NCBI RefSeq assembly: GCF_030504545.1
Contig: NZ_JAUKWP010000003.1
Coordinates: 1-64,000, forward strand
Direction: 5' to 3'
DNA length: 64,000 bases
DNA from: Lactobacillus sp. YT155
GTDB taxonomy: Bacteria; Bacillota; Bacilli; Lactobacillales; Lactobacillaceae
Below the pieces are notes generated by a model, which did not search any database, was not told where the DNA came from, and saw nothing but the letters and a program-made list of their open reading frames with translations. Below are positions 17,941 to 26,488 of this stretch, in pieces. Every line of letters starts with the position of its first letter. Within the stretch, counting starts at the first letter, position 1. The translations under genes were made by a program, and so were the position numbers.

Positions 17941-17949
17941 TGGTATAAT
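17941..17949 (+). promoter_or_regulatory. thiT promoter (extended -10)
   Basis: TGGTATAAT, a perfect extended -10, begins 7 nt after the mreD terminator; the -35 region is poor and overlaps that terminator. Confidence 0.65.
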
Positions 17950-17982
17950 TTTAAGTTGTTGTTAATTTAAAAAATTAAATAG

Positions 17983-18072
17983 TCTCACAAAGGGGAGCCT
18001 TTTGGCTGAGAGTGATGTAATGTCAGACCCTTAGAACCTGTTTGTTAGTACAAGCGTAGGGATTTGTGTGGA
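17983..18072 (+). promoter_or_regulatory. TPP (THI-box) riboswitch
   Basis: It shows the conserved core: AGGGGAGCC, GGCTGAGAG, GACCCTTAGAACCTG and AGCGTAGGGA, closed by CACAAA/TTTGTG as P1. Thiamine pyrophosphate binding would turn off thiT. A terminator that contains the thiT SD follows. Confidence 0.96.
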
Positions 18073-18074
18073 GG

Positions 18075-18116
18075 AAACTCCTTTTGTGATGACTAAATCA
18101 TGAAAGGAGTTTTTTT
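18075..18116 (+). terminator. Riboswitch-controlled terminator of thiT
   Basis: AAACTCCTTT (from 18075) pairs with AAAGGAGTTT (18103-18112), an inner TGAT/ATCA extends it, and Ts follow. The 3' arm is also the thiT Shine-Dalgarno sequence, 9 nt or less before ATG 18119. Confidence 0.88.
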
Positions 18117-18118
18117 AT

Positions 18119-18700
18119 ATGCAAACAACAAAAAAAGCTGACGTTTTGTCAGTTACCGTCGAAGGAGCCATTATTACTGCTTTAGCAATGGCTTTGAATT
18201 ACTTACCACATACAACTGGAATTTCAGCAGTTGAATTTTCATACGGTTTGGTACCGTTGACCATTTATGCTTTTAGAAGAGGATTTTTGCCAGCTACTTT
18301 ATCTGGATTTGTCTGGGGTATTTTAGATCTAATTCTAAGAGGCCTTGGTAACGGAAGTGTCTTGAATCCACTTCAAGGATTTTTGGAATATTTCATTGCC
18401 TTTGCTTTAGTTGGGTTAGCTGGTCTTGGTTATAAAACTGTTCAGGCACGAATTCATGCTGGTAAGAGTATTCTTGCTCCAGCATTAGGCTATGCGACTC
18501 TAGGTATTTTTGGAAAATATCTAATTCATTTTATTGCTGGTGGATATTATTGGGGTATGTATGCTCCTAAAGGTATGAATCCTTGGATCTATTCACTAAC
18601 CGTTAATGGTGGCAGTGCTTTAGCCAATGTAGTTTTAGTTTTAGTAGTTCTAGTTCTGTTGAAACCTTCAATGAAAACATTATTAATTCCGAAGAGATAA
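18119..18700 (+). CDS. thiT: Thiamine-specific ECF transporter S component
   Basis: A 193-aa, six-helix membrane protein that binds thiamine outside and works with the shared EcfAA'T energising module, which is not in this window. Family features are the N-terminal EGAIITALAMALNYLP helix, the EFSYGLVPLTIYAFRRG loop, GFVWGILDL and the Trp/Tyr-rich GGYYWGMYAP substrate-binding turn. A TPP riboswitch directly controls it, which confirms the substrate. It sits between mreD and mraZ, where related genomes often have minCD. Confidence 0.96.
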   Translation: MQTTKKADVLSVTVEGAIITALAMALNYLPHTTGISAVEFSYGLVPLTIYAFRRGFLPATLSGFVWGILDLILRGLGNGSVLNPLQGFLEYFIAFALVGLAGLGYKTVQARIHAGKSILAPALGYATLGIFGKYLIHFIAGGYYWGMYAPKGMNPWIYSLTVNGGSALANVVLVLVVLVLLKPSMKTLLIPKR

Positions 18701-18728
18701 AAAAATCGCCCGTAAGGGCGATTTTTTT
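18701..18728. terminator. Bidirectional terminator between thiT and the DUF4044 gene
   Basis: AAAAATCGCCC and GGGCGATTTTT pair around GTAA, with T runs on both strands. Confidence 0.93.
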
Positions 18729-18837
18729 ACGCGATTGATGCAACGGCGGCAAAAACAACTCCGCCAATGATAATGAGTAACATAAGCCAAACAAATATTT
18801 TAGTAATTTTTGATAAAGTACTAGGTTTCTTGTCCAT
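18727..18837 (-). CDS. 36-aa membrane protein, DUF4044-like
   Basis: A short reading frame convergent with thiT encodes MDKKPSTLSKITKIFVWLML, then a hydrophobic helix ending FAAVASIA. A basic N-terminus followed by one transmembrane segment and nothing else is the pattern of the DUF4044 family, tiny proteins found in lactobacilli near cell-division genes. An AGGA motif lies about 11 nt before the ATG, and its stop codon touches the bidirectional terminator shared with thiT. No function is known; a regulatory role at the membrane is only a guess. It is easily missed because of its size. Confidence 0.72.
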   Translation of the reverse strand: MDKKPSTLSKITKIFVWLMLLIIIGGVVFAAVASIA

Positions 18838-18924
18838 TCAATACACATCCTAATTAATTGTTATTGAGAATTTTACTTCAATTAACTTAATTATTCAAAT
18901 AAATTAAATATCCCCCACCAAAAA

Positions 18925-18964
18925 CCACCTTTTAAAATCCTATTATATTAGGATTTTAGGGTGG
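18925..18964. promoter_or_regulatory. Long hairpin between the divergent DUF4044 and mraZ genes
   Basis: AAAATCCTA (18934-18942) pairs with TAGGATTTT (18949-18957), extended by CCAC (18925-18928) with GTGG (18961-18964) across a small internal loop; T-rich runs lie outside it on both strands. It may insulate the two genes or end antisense transcripts. Confidence 0.5.
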
Positions 18965-18988
18965 TCTTTTCATTTTTATAACTTTTTT

Positions 18989-19023
18989 GTGGAATTATGT
19001 GGTACGAAGTGGTGGGTTGTGGT
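18989..19023 (+). promoter_or_regulatory. MraZ operator: four direct repeats upstream of mraZ
   Basis: GTGG(A/T) occurs at 18989, 18999, 19009 and 19019, exactly one helical turn (10 bp) apart. MraZ is known to bind tandem TGGG/GTGG-type boxes before its own gene, and the repeats here cover the -35 region up to the -10 box. Confidence 0.88.
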
Positions 19024-19028
19024 AATAT
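19020..19028 (+). promoter_or_regulatory. mraZ / dcw cluster promoter
   Basis: TGGTAATAT, an extended -10 (TAATAT at 19023-19028), overlaps the last MraZ box; no good -35 is visible. TATATT at 19030 is an alternative. Confidence 0.5.
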
Positions 19029-19063
19029 TATATTTATTAGGAAAGGGTAAGGAGGTGATTTGG

Positions 19064-19495
19064 ATGTTCATGGGTGAATATAGCCATTCTTTAGATACAA
19101 AAGGACGTGTTATCGTTCCTGCAAAATTTCGACAGAACTTAGGTCATGATTTTGTTTTGACTAAAGGTATGGACGGATGTTTATTCGGATATCCAAATGA
19201 CCAATGGAAAAAGTTGGAAAAACAACTTGATCAACTACCCTTAACTAAAAAGGATGCACGTGCATTCGTTAGATTCTTCTATGCTTCGGCAACAGAAACT
19301 GAAATCGACAAACAAGGAAGAATTAATATTTCTTCTTCCTTAATGAATTATGCGAATTTAAAAAAGAATTGTGTAATTGTCGGTGTTTCTGATCGAATTG
19401 AAATTTGGGATCAAGAAAAATGGGATCAGTTCAGTACTGATGCAGCAGAAAACTTTGATGAAATATCAGAGAAAATGATGGACTTTGACTTGTAG
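19064..19495 (+). CDS. mraZ: Transcriptional regulator MraZ
   Basis: A 143-aa DNA-binding protein with two AbrB/MazE-like swapped-hairpin repeats: [20 protein letters not shown] near the N-terminus and [18 protein letters not shown] in the second half. MraZ forms octameric or larger rings and controls the division and wall cluster that it heads. The start is ATG 19064, 5 nt after the complete anti-16S sequence AAGGAGGTGA (19049-19058); the next ATG (19070) would be spaced 11 nt. Four operator boxes lie 40-75 nt upstream. rsmH follows after 8 nt. Confidence 0.97.
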   Translation: MFMGEYSHSLDTKGRVIVPAKFRQNLGHDFVLTKGMDGCLFGYPNDQWKKLEKQLDQLPLTKKDARAFVRFFYASATETEIDKQGRINISSSLMNYANLKKNCVIVGVSDRIEIWDQEKWDQFSTDAAENFDEISEKMMDFDL

Positions 19496-19503
19496 GAGTA
19501 GAA

Positions 19504-20454
19504 ATGTTTGAACATACAACAGTTTTATTAGAAGAAACAGTTAGATATTTGAACGTTTCTCCCACAGGAACATATATTGATGCAACTTTTGGACGTGGTG
19601 GTCATACCAGAAAAATTCTAAGTCAATTAGATGGCGGTAGAGTGATTGCCTTTGATCGTGATAATACAGCGATTGAAGCTGGAGAATTATTAGCAAAAGA
19701 AGTCGCTGATAATTCAAACAATGAATTAATAATGGTCAAAGCTAATTTTCAAGATTTAGCCACACAACTAGAAGCGCTCAATATAGAAAAAGTCGACGGC
19801 ATCATTTATGACTTGGGAGTCTCATCTCCACAATTCGACGATCCGACTAGAGGTTTCAGTTATAAAAAATCTGCACGTCTAGATATGAGAATGGATCAAA
19901 ATCAAGAACTTGATGCATATCAAATCGTCAATGATTGGCCATATGAGGAATTAGTTAGAATTTTGTTTCGTTATGGTGATGAGAAATTTGCTAAAAAAAT
20001 TGCTCGTTCAATTGAAAAGAACCGTGAACAACAACCAATTGAAACGACAACGGAATTAGCAGAGCTTATCAAAGAAGCAATTCCAGCAGCCGCTAGAAGA
20101 ACCGGTGGTCATCCTGCCAAAAGATCGTTTCAAGCAATTCGAATTGCGGTAAATGATGAACTTGGTTCACTAGAAAAATCTTTGATGGCAGCTATTGATT
20201 TAGTTGATCTAGGCGGAAGAATCTGTGTCATTACTTTTCAATCTTTAGAAGATCGAATTGTTAAGCAGATGTTTAAAGAATTTTCCGAGGTTGAAATTCC
20301 TCGGGGGTTGCCAGTCATTCCAGATGATTTACAACCAACCTTAAAAATGATTACCAAAAAACCCGTATTGCCAACAGATGATGAGCTTGAGGATAATCGC
20401 CGCTCACACAGTGCTAAGTTACGGGTGGTTGAAAAAATTAATAATCGTAATTAA
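19504..20454 (+). CDS. rsmH: 16S rRNA m4C1402 methyltransferase
   Basis: A 316-aa SAM-dependent enzyme that N4-methylates C1402 in the P site of 16S rRNA. The SAM-binding loop [14 protein letters not shown] lies near the N-terminus, then [24 protein letters not shown] in the middle and a C-terminal [16 protein letters not shown] block. Length and order match the family. It is second in the mraZ cluster, with a GTAGGAGTAG SD that ends 4 nt before ATG. Confidence 0.97.
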   Translation: MFEHTTVLLEETVRYLNVSPTGTYIDATFGRGGHTRKILSQLDGGRVIAFDRDNTAIEAGELLAKEVADNSNNELIMVKANFQDLATQLEALNIEKVDGIIYDLGVSSPQFDDPTRGFSYKKSARLDMRMDQNQELDAYQIVNDWPYEELVRILFRYGDEKFAKKIARSIEKNREQQPIETTTELAELIKEAIPAAARRTGGHPAKRSFQAIRIAVNDELGSLEKSLMAAIDLVDLGGRICVITFQSLEDRIVKQMFKEFSEVEIPRGLPVIPDDLQPTLKMITKKPVLPTDDELEDNRRSHSAKLRVVEKINNRN

Positions 20455-20471
20455 TAAATGGGGAAGTTACC

Positions 20472-20852
20472 ATGGATAATAACAATACAGCTAGAAATTA
20501 TGAAACATATACATATGAGCAACCTTTAAGACAACCGGAAACTCGCCGTGAGACGGTTAAAAAGGTTCAAACCAAAAGCGTTCCAGTTTCAAAACTTGAG
20601 GGTTTCTTGTTAGCTGCGCTAGGAGTTGTTACAATGGTACTTATGATTGCCCTAGTTTCTGTGAAAGTTTCAACTACAATTACCTCACAACAACTACAAA
20701 AAGCTAGTAATTCACTTGATTCTGTTACCAGTAAGAATGTCGATTTAAGACAAGAAGTAGGTGAGTTGACGAGTTCACAAAGACTAACACAATATGCTCA
20801 ACAACATAATATGAATGTGAGCAACGCTAATGTTAGGAACGTTTCAAAATGA
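20472..20852 (+). CDS. ftsL: Cell division protein FtsL
   Basis: A 126-aa bitopic division protein: a charged cytoplasmic N-terminus of about 44 residues, one transmembrane helix (about 45-68, EGFLLAALGVVTMVLMIALV) and a short extracellular coiled coil ending NVSNANVRNVSK. With DivIB and DivIC it activates septal synthesis. Sequence is poorly conserved, so identity rests on topology and position between rsmH and the PBP gene. Its SD region TGGGGAAG (20459-20466) is complementary over 8 nt to a loop of the small RNA near 63 kb. The last 4 nt overlap the PBP start (ATGA). Confidence 0.9.
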   Translation: MDNNNTARNYETYTYEQPLRQPETRRETVKKVQTKSVPVSKLEGFLLAALGVVTMVLMIALVSVKVSTTITSQQLQKASNSLDSVTSKNVDLRQEVGELTSSQRLTQYAQQHNMNVSNANVRNVSK

Positions 20853-23017
20853 ATAATAATCACAAAAAAAATAATTTAAGAGCAAAATCGAGCAGGACAC
20901 TATTTGCCAAAGTGTTGGTAGCTGCATTTGCTCTTATTTTTGTTATTTTCATTTTTCAATTTGCAAAGATTGCAATGACTGGACAGGCAAAAGGACAAAA
21001 TCTGAGTTATCGAACCAAATTTAAATATACCCAAAAGAATCCTTTAATTGCCCAACGTGGGAATATTTTCGATGCCAATGGTGATATGGTGGCTTCTAAT
21101 GCTGGCGAATTTTCTATCTACGCTATTTTGGATAAACAAAACCGCACTAAGACCGGTAAGATTGACTACGTCAAAGATAAAGAAAAAACAGCTGAAGTCC
21201 TCAGTAAGTATCTTGCCTTAGACAAAGAAACAATTTTGAAGTATTTAAATTCAAAAAAGAAAGCCTTCCAAGTGGAGTTTGGATCAGCCGGAAAGAAACT
21301 TTCCTTACATACTAAGGAAGAGATCTCTGCAGAAAAATTACCGGGAATTAAATTCTTTAAAACACCTTCAAGATCATATCCGAACGGAATTTTTGCCTCA
21401 AACCTAGTTGGGATTACTAAAGTTGAGAATAAAAAAGATGCCACTGATATTCAAAAAATTAGCGGCATTATGGGAATTGAAAAGGAATTTGATAACCAAC
21501 TAGCTGGTAAAGACGGAATTAAAATTTCAAAAGTTGATACTTCAGGTAACGAACTCCCAGAAACTAAAGTTGTTCAGAAACAATCAAAAGATGGCGATGA
21601 TGTCTATTTAACAATTGATTCAAAAATTCAAGACTATTTAGAAATTTTGATGAGTGATGTTCAAAGCAAATATCAACCAAGAGAACTAAAAGCAGTAGTA
21701 ATGGATTCAAAAACTGGGGCAATTCGTGCGATGTCTCAACGCCCAACTTTTAATCCATCTAATTTATCTGGCCTATCAGATAGTTGGAAAAATACGCTTG
21801 TTGAAGATCAATATGAGCCGGGTTCGGTTATGAAAATCATGACTCTATCAGCAGCAATTGATTCTGGTAATTACAATCCTAATGGCTACTATCAATCAGG
21901 TAGTGTCAAAGTTGATGATCGTACCATTAGTGATTGGAATAAGACTGGATGGGGAAGCATTCCTTTGAGCCAAGCCTTTCCACGTTCTAGTAATGTTGGG
22001 ATGGTAAAGCTTGAACAAGCAATGGGTAGTGATGTTTGGCTAGACTATTTGAAGAAATTCAAAATGGGAGAGAAGACCGGTATCACTCTTCCTAATGAAA
22101 CCAACGGAGCAATTTCTTTCGAACACAGATCTGATCAAGCAATGACCTCATTTGGACAAAGTATTAATGTTAATACCTTACAAATGCTTCAAGCAACTTC
22201 AGCAATCGCTAACGGTGGGAAAATGATTAAACCTTACATTGTTGATAAGGTTGTCAATCCGAATACCGAAGAAGTTGTTGAAAAAACTAAAACTCAATCA
22301 GCTGGAACGCCAATTAAGAAAGAAACGGCTGATCAGGTAATGGATGCAATGAAGCAAGTTGTCAGTGCCGATTACGGAACTGGTCGCGTGTATGCAATTC
22401 CTGGCTATGAAAATAACATTGCAGTCAAAACTGGTACTGCTCAGATTGCTTCACCAAATGGAGGATACTTAACTGGTTCAAGTAATTATATCTATTCCGT
22501 AATGGGAATCTTACCAGCTAATAATCCAAGATATATTGTTTACATTACTATTAAACAGCCACAAAGAATGACTCAATCTGCCGAAAAGATTTTATCAGAA
22601 ATCTTTAATCCCTTGGCACAAAGACTATTACAATCGACTGTTAAACAAGCACCTAGCTCAATTAGCCAAATTGAAGTAGGTGATTTAATTGGTGAATCTG
22701 TTGAAGAAGCTAAGCAAAAAGTTACTAAACTAGGATTAACACCATGTGTGATTGGAACTGGTTCAAAAATTGTTCAGCAGTTACCTAAGTCAAAAGCCAA
22801 AATTTTAAGTGGTCAAAAGGTGTTATTATTAACTAATGGTGCAATGACGATGCCAGATGTTTCAAATTGGTCACAAAGTGATATTTTGAAATTATCAGAA
22901 GTTACGGGAATTAAGATTAAAACTAAAGGCTCGGGTTATGTTACTAGCCAAAATCTGAAACCTGGTGAAATAATGTCAGGCAAAAAAAATATCGAGGTGA
23001 CACTTGCCGGTAGATAG
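20849..23017 (+). CDS. pbpX: Septal class B penicillin-binding protein with two PASTA domains
   Basis: A 722-aa FtsI/PBP2x-type transpeptidase that crosslinks septal peptidoglycan. One N-terminal transmembrane anchor (about 22-42), the dimerisation domain, then the transpeptidase with SVMK (S326-K329), SSN (in PRSSNVG) and KTGTA (about 526-530). Two PASTA domains fill residues 610-722 (GDLIGESVEEAKQKV... and MPDVSNWSQSDILKL...), as in PBP2x of lactic acid bacteria. It overlaps ftsL by 4 nt and precedes mraY. Whether it should be named pbp2B or pbpX is only nomenclature. Confidence 0.95.
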   Translation: MNNNHKKNNLRAKSSRTLFAKVLVAAFALIFVIFIFQFAKIAMTGQAKGQNLSYRTKFKYTQKNPLIAQRGNIFDANGDMVASNAGEFSIYAILDKQNRTKTGKIDYVKDKEKTAEVLSKYLALDKETILKYLNSKKKAFQVEFGSAGKKLSLHTKEEISAEKLPGIKFFKTPSRSYPNGIFASNLVGITKVENKKDATDIQKISGIMGIEKEFDNQLAGKDGIKISKVDTSGNELPETKVVQKQSKDGDDVYLTIDSKIQDYLEILMSDVQSKYQPRELKAVVMDSKTGAIRAMSQRPTFNPSNLSGLSDSWKNTLVEDQYEPGSVMKIMTLSAAIDSGNYNPNGYYQSGSVKVDDRTISDWNKTGWGSIPLSQAFPRSSNVGMVKLEQAMGSDVWLDYLKKFKMGEKTGITLPNETNGAISFEHRSDQAMTSFGQSINVNTLQMLQATSAIANGGKMIKPYIVDKVVNPNTEEVVEKTKTQSAGTPIKKETADQVMDAMKQVVSADYGTGRVYAIPGYENNIAVKTGTAQIASPNGGYLTGSSNYIYSVMGILPANNPRYIVYITIKQPQRMTQSAEKILSEIFNPLAQRLLQSTVKQAPSSISQIEVGDLIGESVEEAKQKVTKLGLTPCVIGTGSKIVQQLPKSKAKILSGQKVLLLTNGAMTMPDVSNWSQSDILKLSEVTGIKIKTKGSGYVTSQNLKPGEIMSGKKNIEVTLAGR

Positions 23018-23036
23018 TGTTACTTAAGGAGTAATA

Positions 23037-23999
23037 ATGTTATCAGAATATTTAATTTCAATTGTTGGTAGCTTCGCTATCACAGTTATCATCTTGCCTT
23101 TGTTTATTGGCTATTTACGAATGAAAGACGAAGGTCAACAAATTAGAGAAGAAGGTCCAAGTTGGCATGAGAAAAAATCAGGAACGCCGACAATGGGTGG
23201 GGTGGTTTTTCTATTAGCAATTGCCATCAATAATATTTTTATGGGCTTTTACAAGCACCAAAATACCTTATCTCTAATCATTGTTACTGCCGTGATTATT
23301 TTATTCGGTTTGTTAGGATTCTATGATGATTTTATTAAAGTGAATCTCAAGAGAAATCTGGGCTTACGTGCTTGGCAGAAATTCTTAGGTCAGGTAATAA
23401 TTGGAATTATTTTTGTTCTAGTTTATTTCCATGAAAAATTCTCAATTTCAATTAATCTTCCTTTTATTGGAGACGTTAGTTCAGTTCCATTCTTTATCTT
23501 CTTTGCTATTTTTTGGTTAGTCGGGTTCTCAAATGCGGTCAACTTAACCGATGGATTAGATGGATTAGTAGCTGGATTAACTGCTATATCTTATGGAACT
23601 TATGGAATTATTGCTTTGGATCAAGCACGTGGCGATATTGCAATAATTTGTTTCTCAGTGGTTGGTGGCATGATTGCCTTTCTAATCTATAATCACAAAC
23701 CTGCTAAGATTTTTATGGGCGATGTTGGTTCACTTGCCCTTGGTGGTGGATTAGCGGCAATTGCATTAATCTTGCAACGTCCATGGTCGTTATTACTGAT
23801 TGGTTTAATCTATGTAATTGAAACAGCTAGTGTCATCCTACAAGTCGGTTCATTTAAACTATTTAAGAGAAGAATATTTAAAATGACACCAATTCATCAT
23901 CATTTTGAAATGCTAGGTTGGAGTGAATGGAAAATTGATATTACGTTCTGGTTTTTTGCTTTAATCTGTTCAAGTATTTATCTAATGATTTTCTTATAA
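23037..23999 (+). CDS. mraY: Phospho-N-acetylmuramoyl-pentapeptide transferase
   Basis: A 320-aa polytopic enzyme with about ten helices that makes lipid I from UDP-MurNAc-pentapeptide and undecaprenyl phosphate. Catalytic Asp blocks LGFYDDFIKV and NLTDGLDGLVAGL are present, as are the C-terminal PIHHHFEMLGWSE histidine motif and GDVGSLALGG. The SD is AAGGAG, 6-7 nt before ATG. It acts with MurG, encoded two genes downstream. Confidence 0.98.
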   Translation: MLSEYLISIVGSFAITVIILPLFIGYLRMKDEGQQIREEGPSWHEKKSGTPTMGGVVFLLAIAINNIFMGFYKHQNTLSLIIVTAVIILFGLLGFYDDFIKVNLKRNLGLRAWQKFLGQVIIGIIFVLVYFHEKFSISINLPFIGDVSSVPFFIFFAIFWLVGFSNAVNLTDGLDGLVAGLTAISYGTYGIIALDQARGDIAIICFSVVGGMIAFLIYNHKPAKIFMGDVGSLALGGGLAAIALILQRPWSLLLIGLIYVIETASVILQVGSFKLFKRRIFKMTPIHHHFEMLGWSEWKIDITFWFFALICSSIYLMIFL

Positions 24000-24017
24000 A
24001 AAAAGAGGTTATAAAAG

Positions 24018-25391
24018 TTGAAGGATATCAAAACTTATCAAAACAAAAAAGTTTTAGTTTTAGGGCTAGGAAGATCAGGAATAGCTGTCAGCAAACTTCT
24101 AGTAAAACTAGGAGCAATTGTTATTATTAATGATAGCCAAGAAGCACCTATTAATTCAGATATCCAAGAACTAGAAAATTCGGGAGTCAAGATTATTACT
24201 GGCTCTCATCCATTGGATTTATTCGATCAAGGTTTTGAATATATGTTCAAAAATCCCGGAATTCCATATTCCAATGTGATGGCCCAAGAAGCTGAAAAAA
24301 GAAATATTCCGATTCTGACTGAACCGGAACTTGCCTATGAAGTTTTAGAAGGGCAAATGGTTGCGGTAACAGGGACTAACGGGAAAACCACTACGACAAC
24401 TTTGATTTCACAAATGCTCGCTAGTCAAACAAAGGAACATAAAGTTTTCACTGGTGGGAACATTGGACTAGCGTTGAGTAACGTCGCTCAAGTTGCCGAA
24501 AAAAATGATTACTTAGTGGCTGAGTTATCGAGTTTTCAATTGATGGGTGTCAAAGAATTACATCCCAAGATAGCAGTACTAACCAACATATACTCAGCTC
24601 ATCTTGATTATCACGGTAGTCGCGAAAACTACATTGATGCCAAAATGAATATTACTAAGAATCAAACTGCTCAAGATTATTTTGTGGTTAATTATGATGA
24701 TGAAGAATGGATTGATTTAGTCAAACAAAGTCAGGCACAAATAATTCCGTTTACAAAAGGTGACAAATTCCAAGAAGGTGCTTATATTCAAGATGATGCT
24801 ATCTATTTTCAAGGTGAGAAAATTATCCCTGTTGATGAAATTAGAATTCCCGGAAGTCATAATGTAGAAAATGCCATGGCGGCAATTTGTGCAGCTAAGC
24901 TGTTAAACATTTCAAATGAACATATTCAAAATGTTTTGACTACTTTTACTGGGGTTAAACACCGAATTCAATTTGTCGAGACAGTTAATCAACGAAAATT
25001 CTACAATGATTCTAAGGCAACTAATATCGAGGCAACTACGGTAGCTTTGACTGCATTTAAACAACCGATTAACTTGATTGCCGGTGGCTTGGATCGTGGA
25101 AATGGGTTTGACGAATTAATTCCAAATTTAAAGAATGTTAAAACCTTAGTGGCTTTTGGTCAAACAGCTGATAAACTAGTCGAAACAGCTCAAGCAGCAA
25201 AAGTTTCGACAATTGTTAAAGTTGCTGATTTAAAAGAAGCAACACAAAAAGCGTTTGAGCTTAGCGAACCAGAGGAAATAATCTTATTATCACCAGCTTG
25301 TGCAAGTTGGGATCAATATGATAGCTTCGAGCAACGTGGTGATGAATTCATTGCTGAAGTTGAAAAAATTAGAAAGGAAACCGACCAATGA
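24018..25391 (+). CDS. murD: UDP-MurNAc-L-alanine--D-glutamate ligase
   Basis: A 457-aa cytoplasmic Mur ligase adding D-Glu to UDP-MurNAc-L-Ala with ATP. N-terminal Rossmann domain (VLVLGLGRSGIAV), P-loop GTNGKTTTT (119-127), central HLDYHGSRENYIDAK with the family Asp/His/Lys, and C-terminal domain ending SPACASWDQYDSFEQRGDEF. The start is TTG 24018, with AGAGG about 10 nt upstream. The final 4 nt overlap murG. Confidence 0.98.
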   Translation: MKDIKTYQNKKVLVLGLGRSGIAVSKLLVKLGAIVIINDSQEAPINSDIQELENSGVKIITGSHPLDLFDQGFEYMFKNPGIPYSNVMAQEAEKRNIPILTEPELAYEVLEGQMVAVTGTNGKTTTTTLISQMLASQTKEHKVFTGGNIGLALSNVAQVAEKNDYLVAELSSFQLMGVKELHPKIAVLTNIYSAHLDYHGSRENYIDAKMNITKNQTAQDYFVVNYDDEEWIDLVKQSQAQIIPFTKGDKFQEGAYIQDDAIYFQGEKIIPVDEIRIPGSHNVENAMAAICAAKLLNISNEHIQNVLTTFTGVKHRIQFVETVNQRKFYNDSKATNIEATTVALTAFKQPINLIAGGLDRGNGFDELIPNLKNVKTLVAFGQTADKLVETAQAAKVSTIVKVADLKEATQKAFELSEPEEIILLSPACASWDQYDSFEQRGDEFIAEVEKIRKETDQ

Positions 25392-26479
25392 GAGTAATTA
25401 TATCCGGAGGTGGAACGGGTGGACATATTTATCCAGCCATTGCCTTGATTAAACAATTGAAGAAACGAAACCTCTTGGATGATGTTTTGTACGTTGGTAC
25501 TCAAAAAGGGTTGGAAAGCCGCATTGTAAAGGAACTAGATATTCCTTTTGAAACGGTTGAAATTCAAGGCTTTAAGCGAAAGTTATCCTTTCAAAATGTA
25601 ATCACCGTTAAATTATTTATTGAAGGAATTTTTAAGGCACGTAAAATCATCAAACAGTTCAAACCAGACATTGTGGTGGGAACTGGTGGCTATGTTTCCA
25701 GCTCAATTGTTTATGCTGCACATACTTTAAAAATTCCCACAATTATTCATGAACAAAATTCAATTGCTGGAGTAACTAATAAATTTTTAGGAAACTTCGT
25801 TAATAAAATTGCTATTTCATTTCAAGAAGTGGCAAGTGAGTTTAAAGAAAAAGATAAGCTAGTGCTGACTGGTAATCCAAGAGCTCAAGAAGTAGCAGGA
25901 ATTAAGAAAAATAATCGTCTGCAAGAATTTGGTTTAGATCCTAAAATTCCTACCGTACTAATCTTTGGTGGAAGTCGTGGAGCAGAGCCATTGAATCGTG
26001 CTGTAATTGGCTGTTTGAAGGAATTTAGTGAGCAGTCATATCAAGTACTTTTTGCAACTGGAAAAATTCATTATGATTACGTCAAAGAGGCGATTAAAGA
26101 CACTGATTATGAAAATGTTTCGGTAGTTTCATATATTGATAATATGCCGGAAATTTTACCTGATGTGGATTTGATTGTTGGTCGTTCAGGGGCAACAAGT
26201 ATTGCTGAAATCACTGCGTTAGGAATTCCTGCAGTTTTCATTCCTAGTCCATATGTTACTCATGATCATCAAACAACAAATGCTCAAATTTTGACTAAAG
26301 TAAATGCTGCTAAGATGATTAAAGAGCCTGATTTGAATGACAAGAGTTTGATGGAAGTAGTCAATCAAATTATGAATGATAAGCAGTTACACGACGAAAT
26401 GGCTGATAATTCTAAGAAATTAGGAATGCCCGATGCAGCAGATTTATTGATTGATCAGATGTTAGATTTAACGAAGTAG
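25388..26479 (+). CDS. murG: Lipid II synthase MurG (GlcNAc transferase)
   Basis: A 363-aa peripheral glycosyltransferase (GT-B fold) that adds GlcNAc to lipid I on the inner membrane face. It has the Gly-rich GGGTGGH at 7-13, a second Gly-rich segment IFGGSRGAEPLN near 195-206, HEQNS near 120, and GRSGATSIAE with the acceptor/donor-binding SGATxxxE near 262. It overlaps murD by ATGA and is followed by divIB. Confidence 0.98.
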   Translation: MRVIISGGGTGGHIYPAIALIKQLKKRNLLDDVLYVGTQKGLESRIVKELDIPFETVEIQGFKRKLSFQNVITVKLFIEGIFKARKIIKQFKPDIVVGTGGYVSSSIVYAAHTLKIPTIIHEQNSIAGVTNKFLGNFVNKIAISFQEVASEFKEKDKLVLTGNPRAQEVAGIKKNNRLQEFGLDPKIPTVLIFGGSRGAEPLNRAVIGCLKEFSEQSYQVLFATGKIHYDYVKEAIKDTDYENVSVVSYIDNMPEILPDVDLIVGRSGATSIAEITALGIPAVFIPSPYVTHDHQTTNAQILTKVNAAKMIKEPDLNDKSLMEVVNQIMNDKQLHDEMADNSKKLGMPDAADLLIDQMLDLTK

Positions 26480-26488
26480 TGAGAAAAA

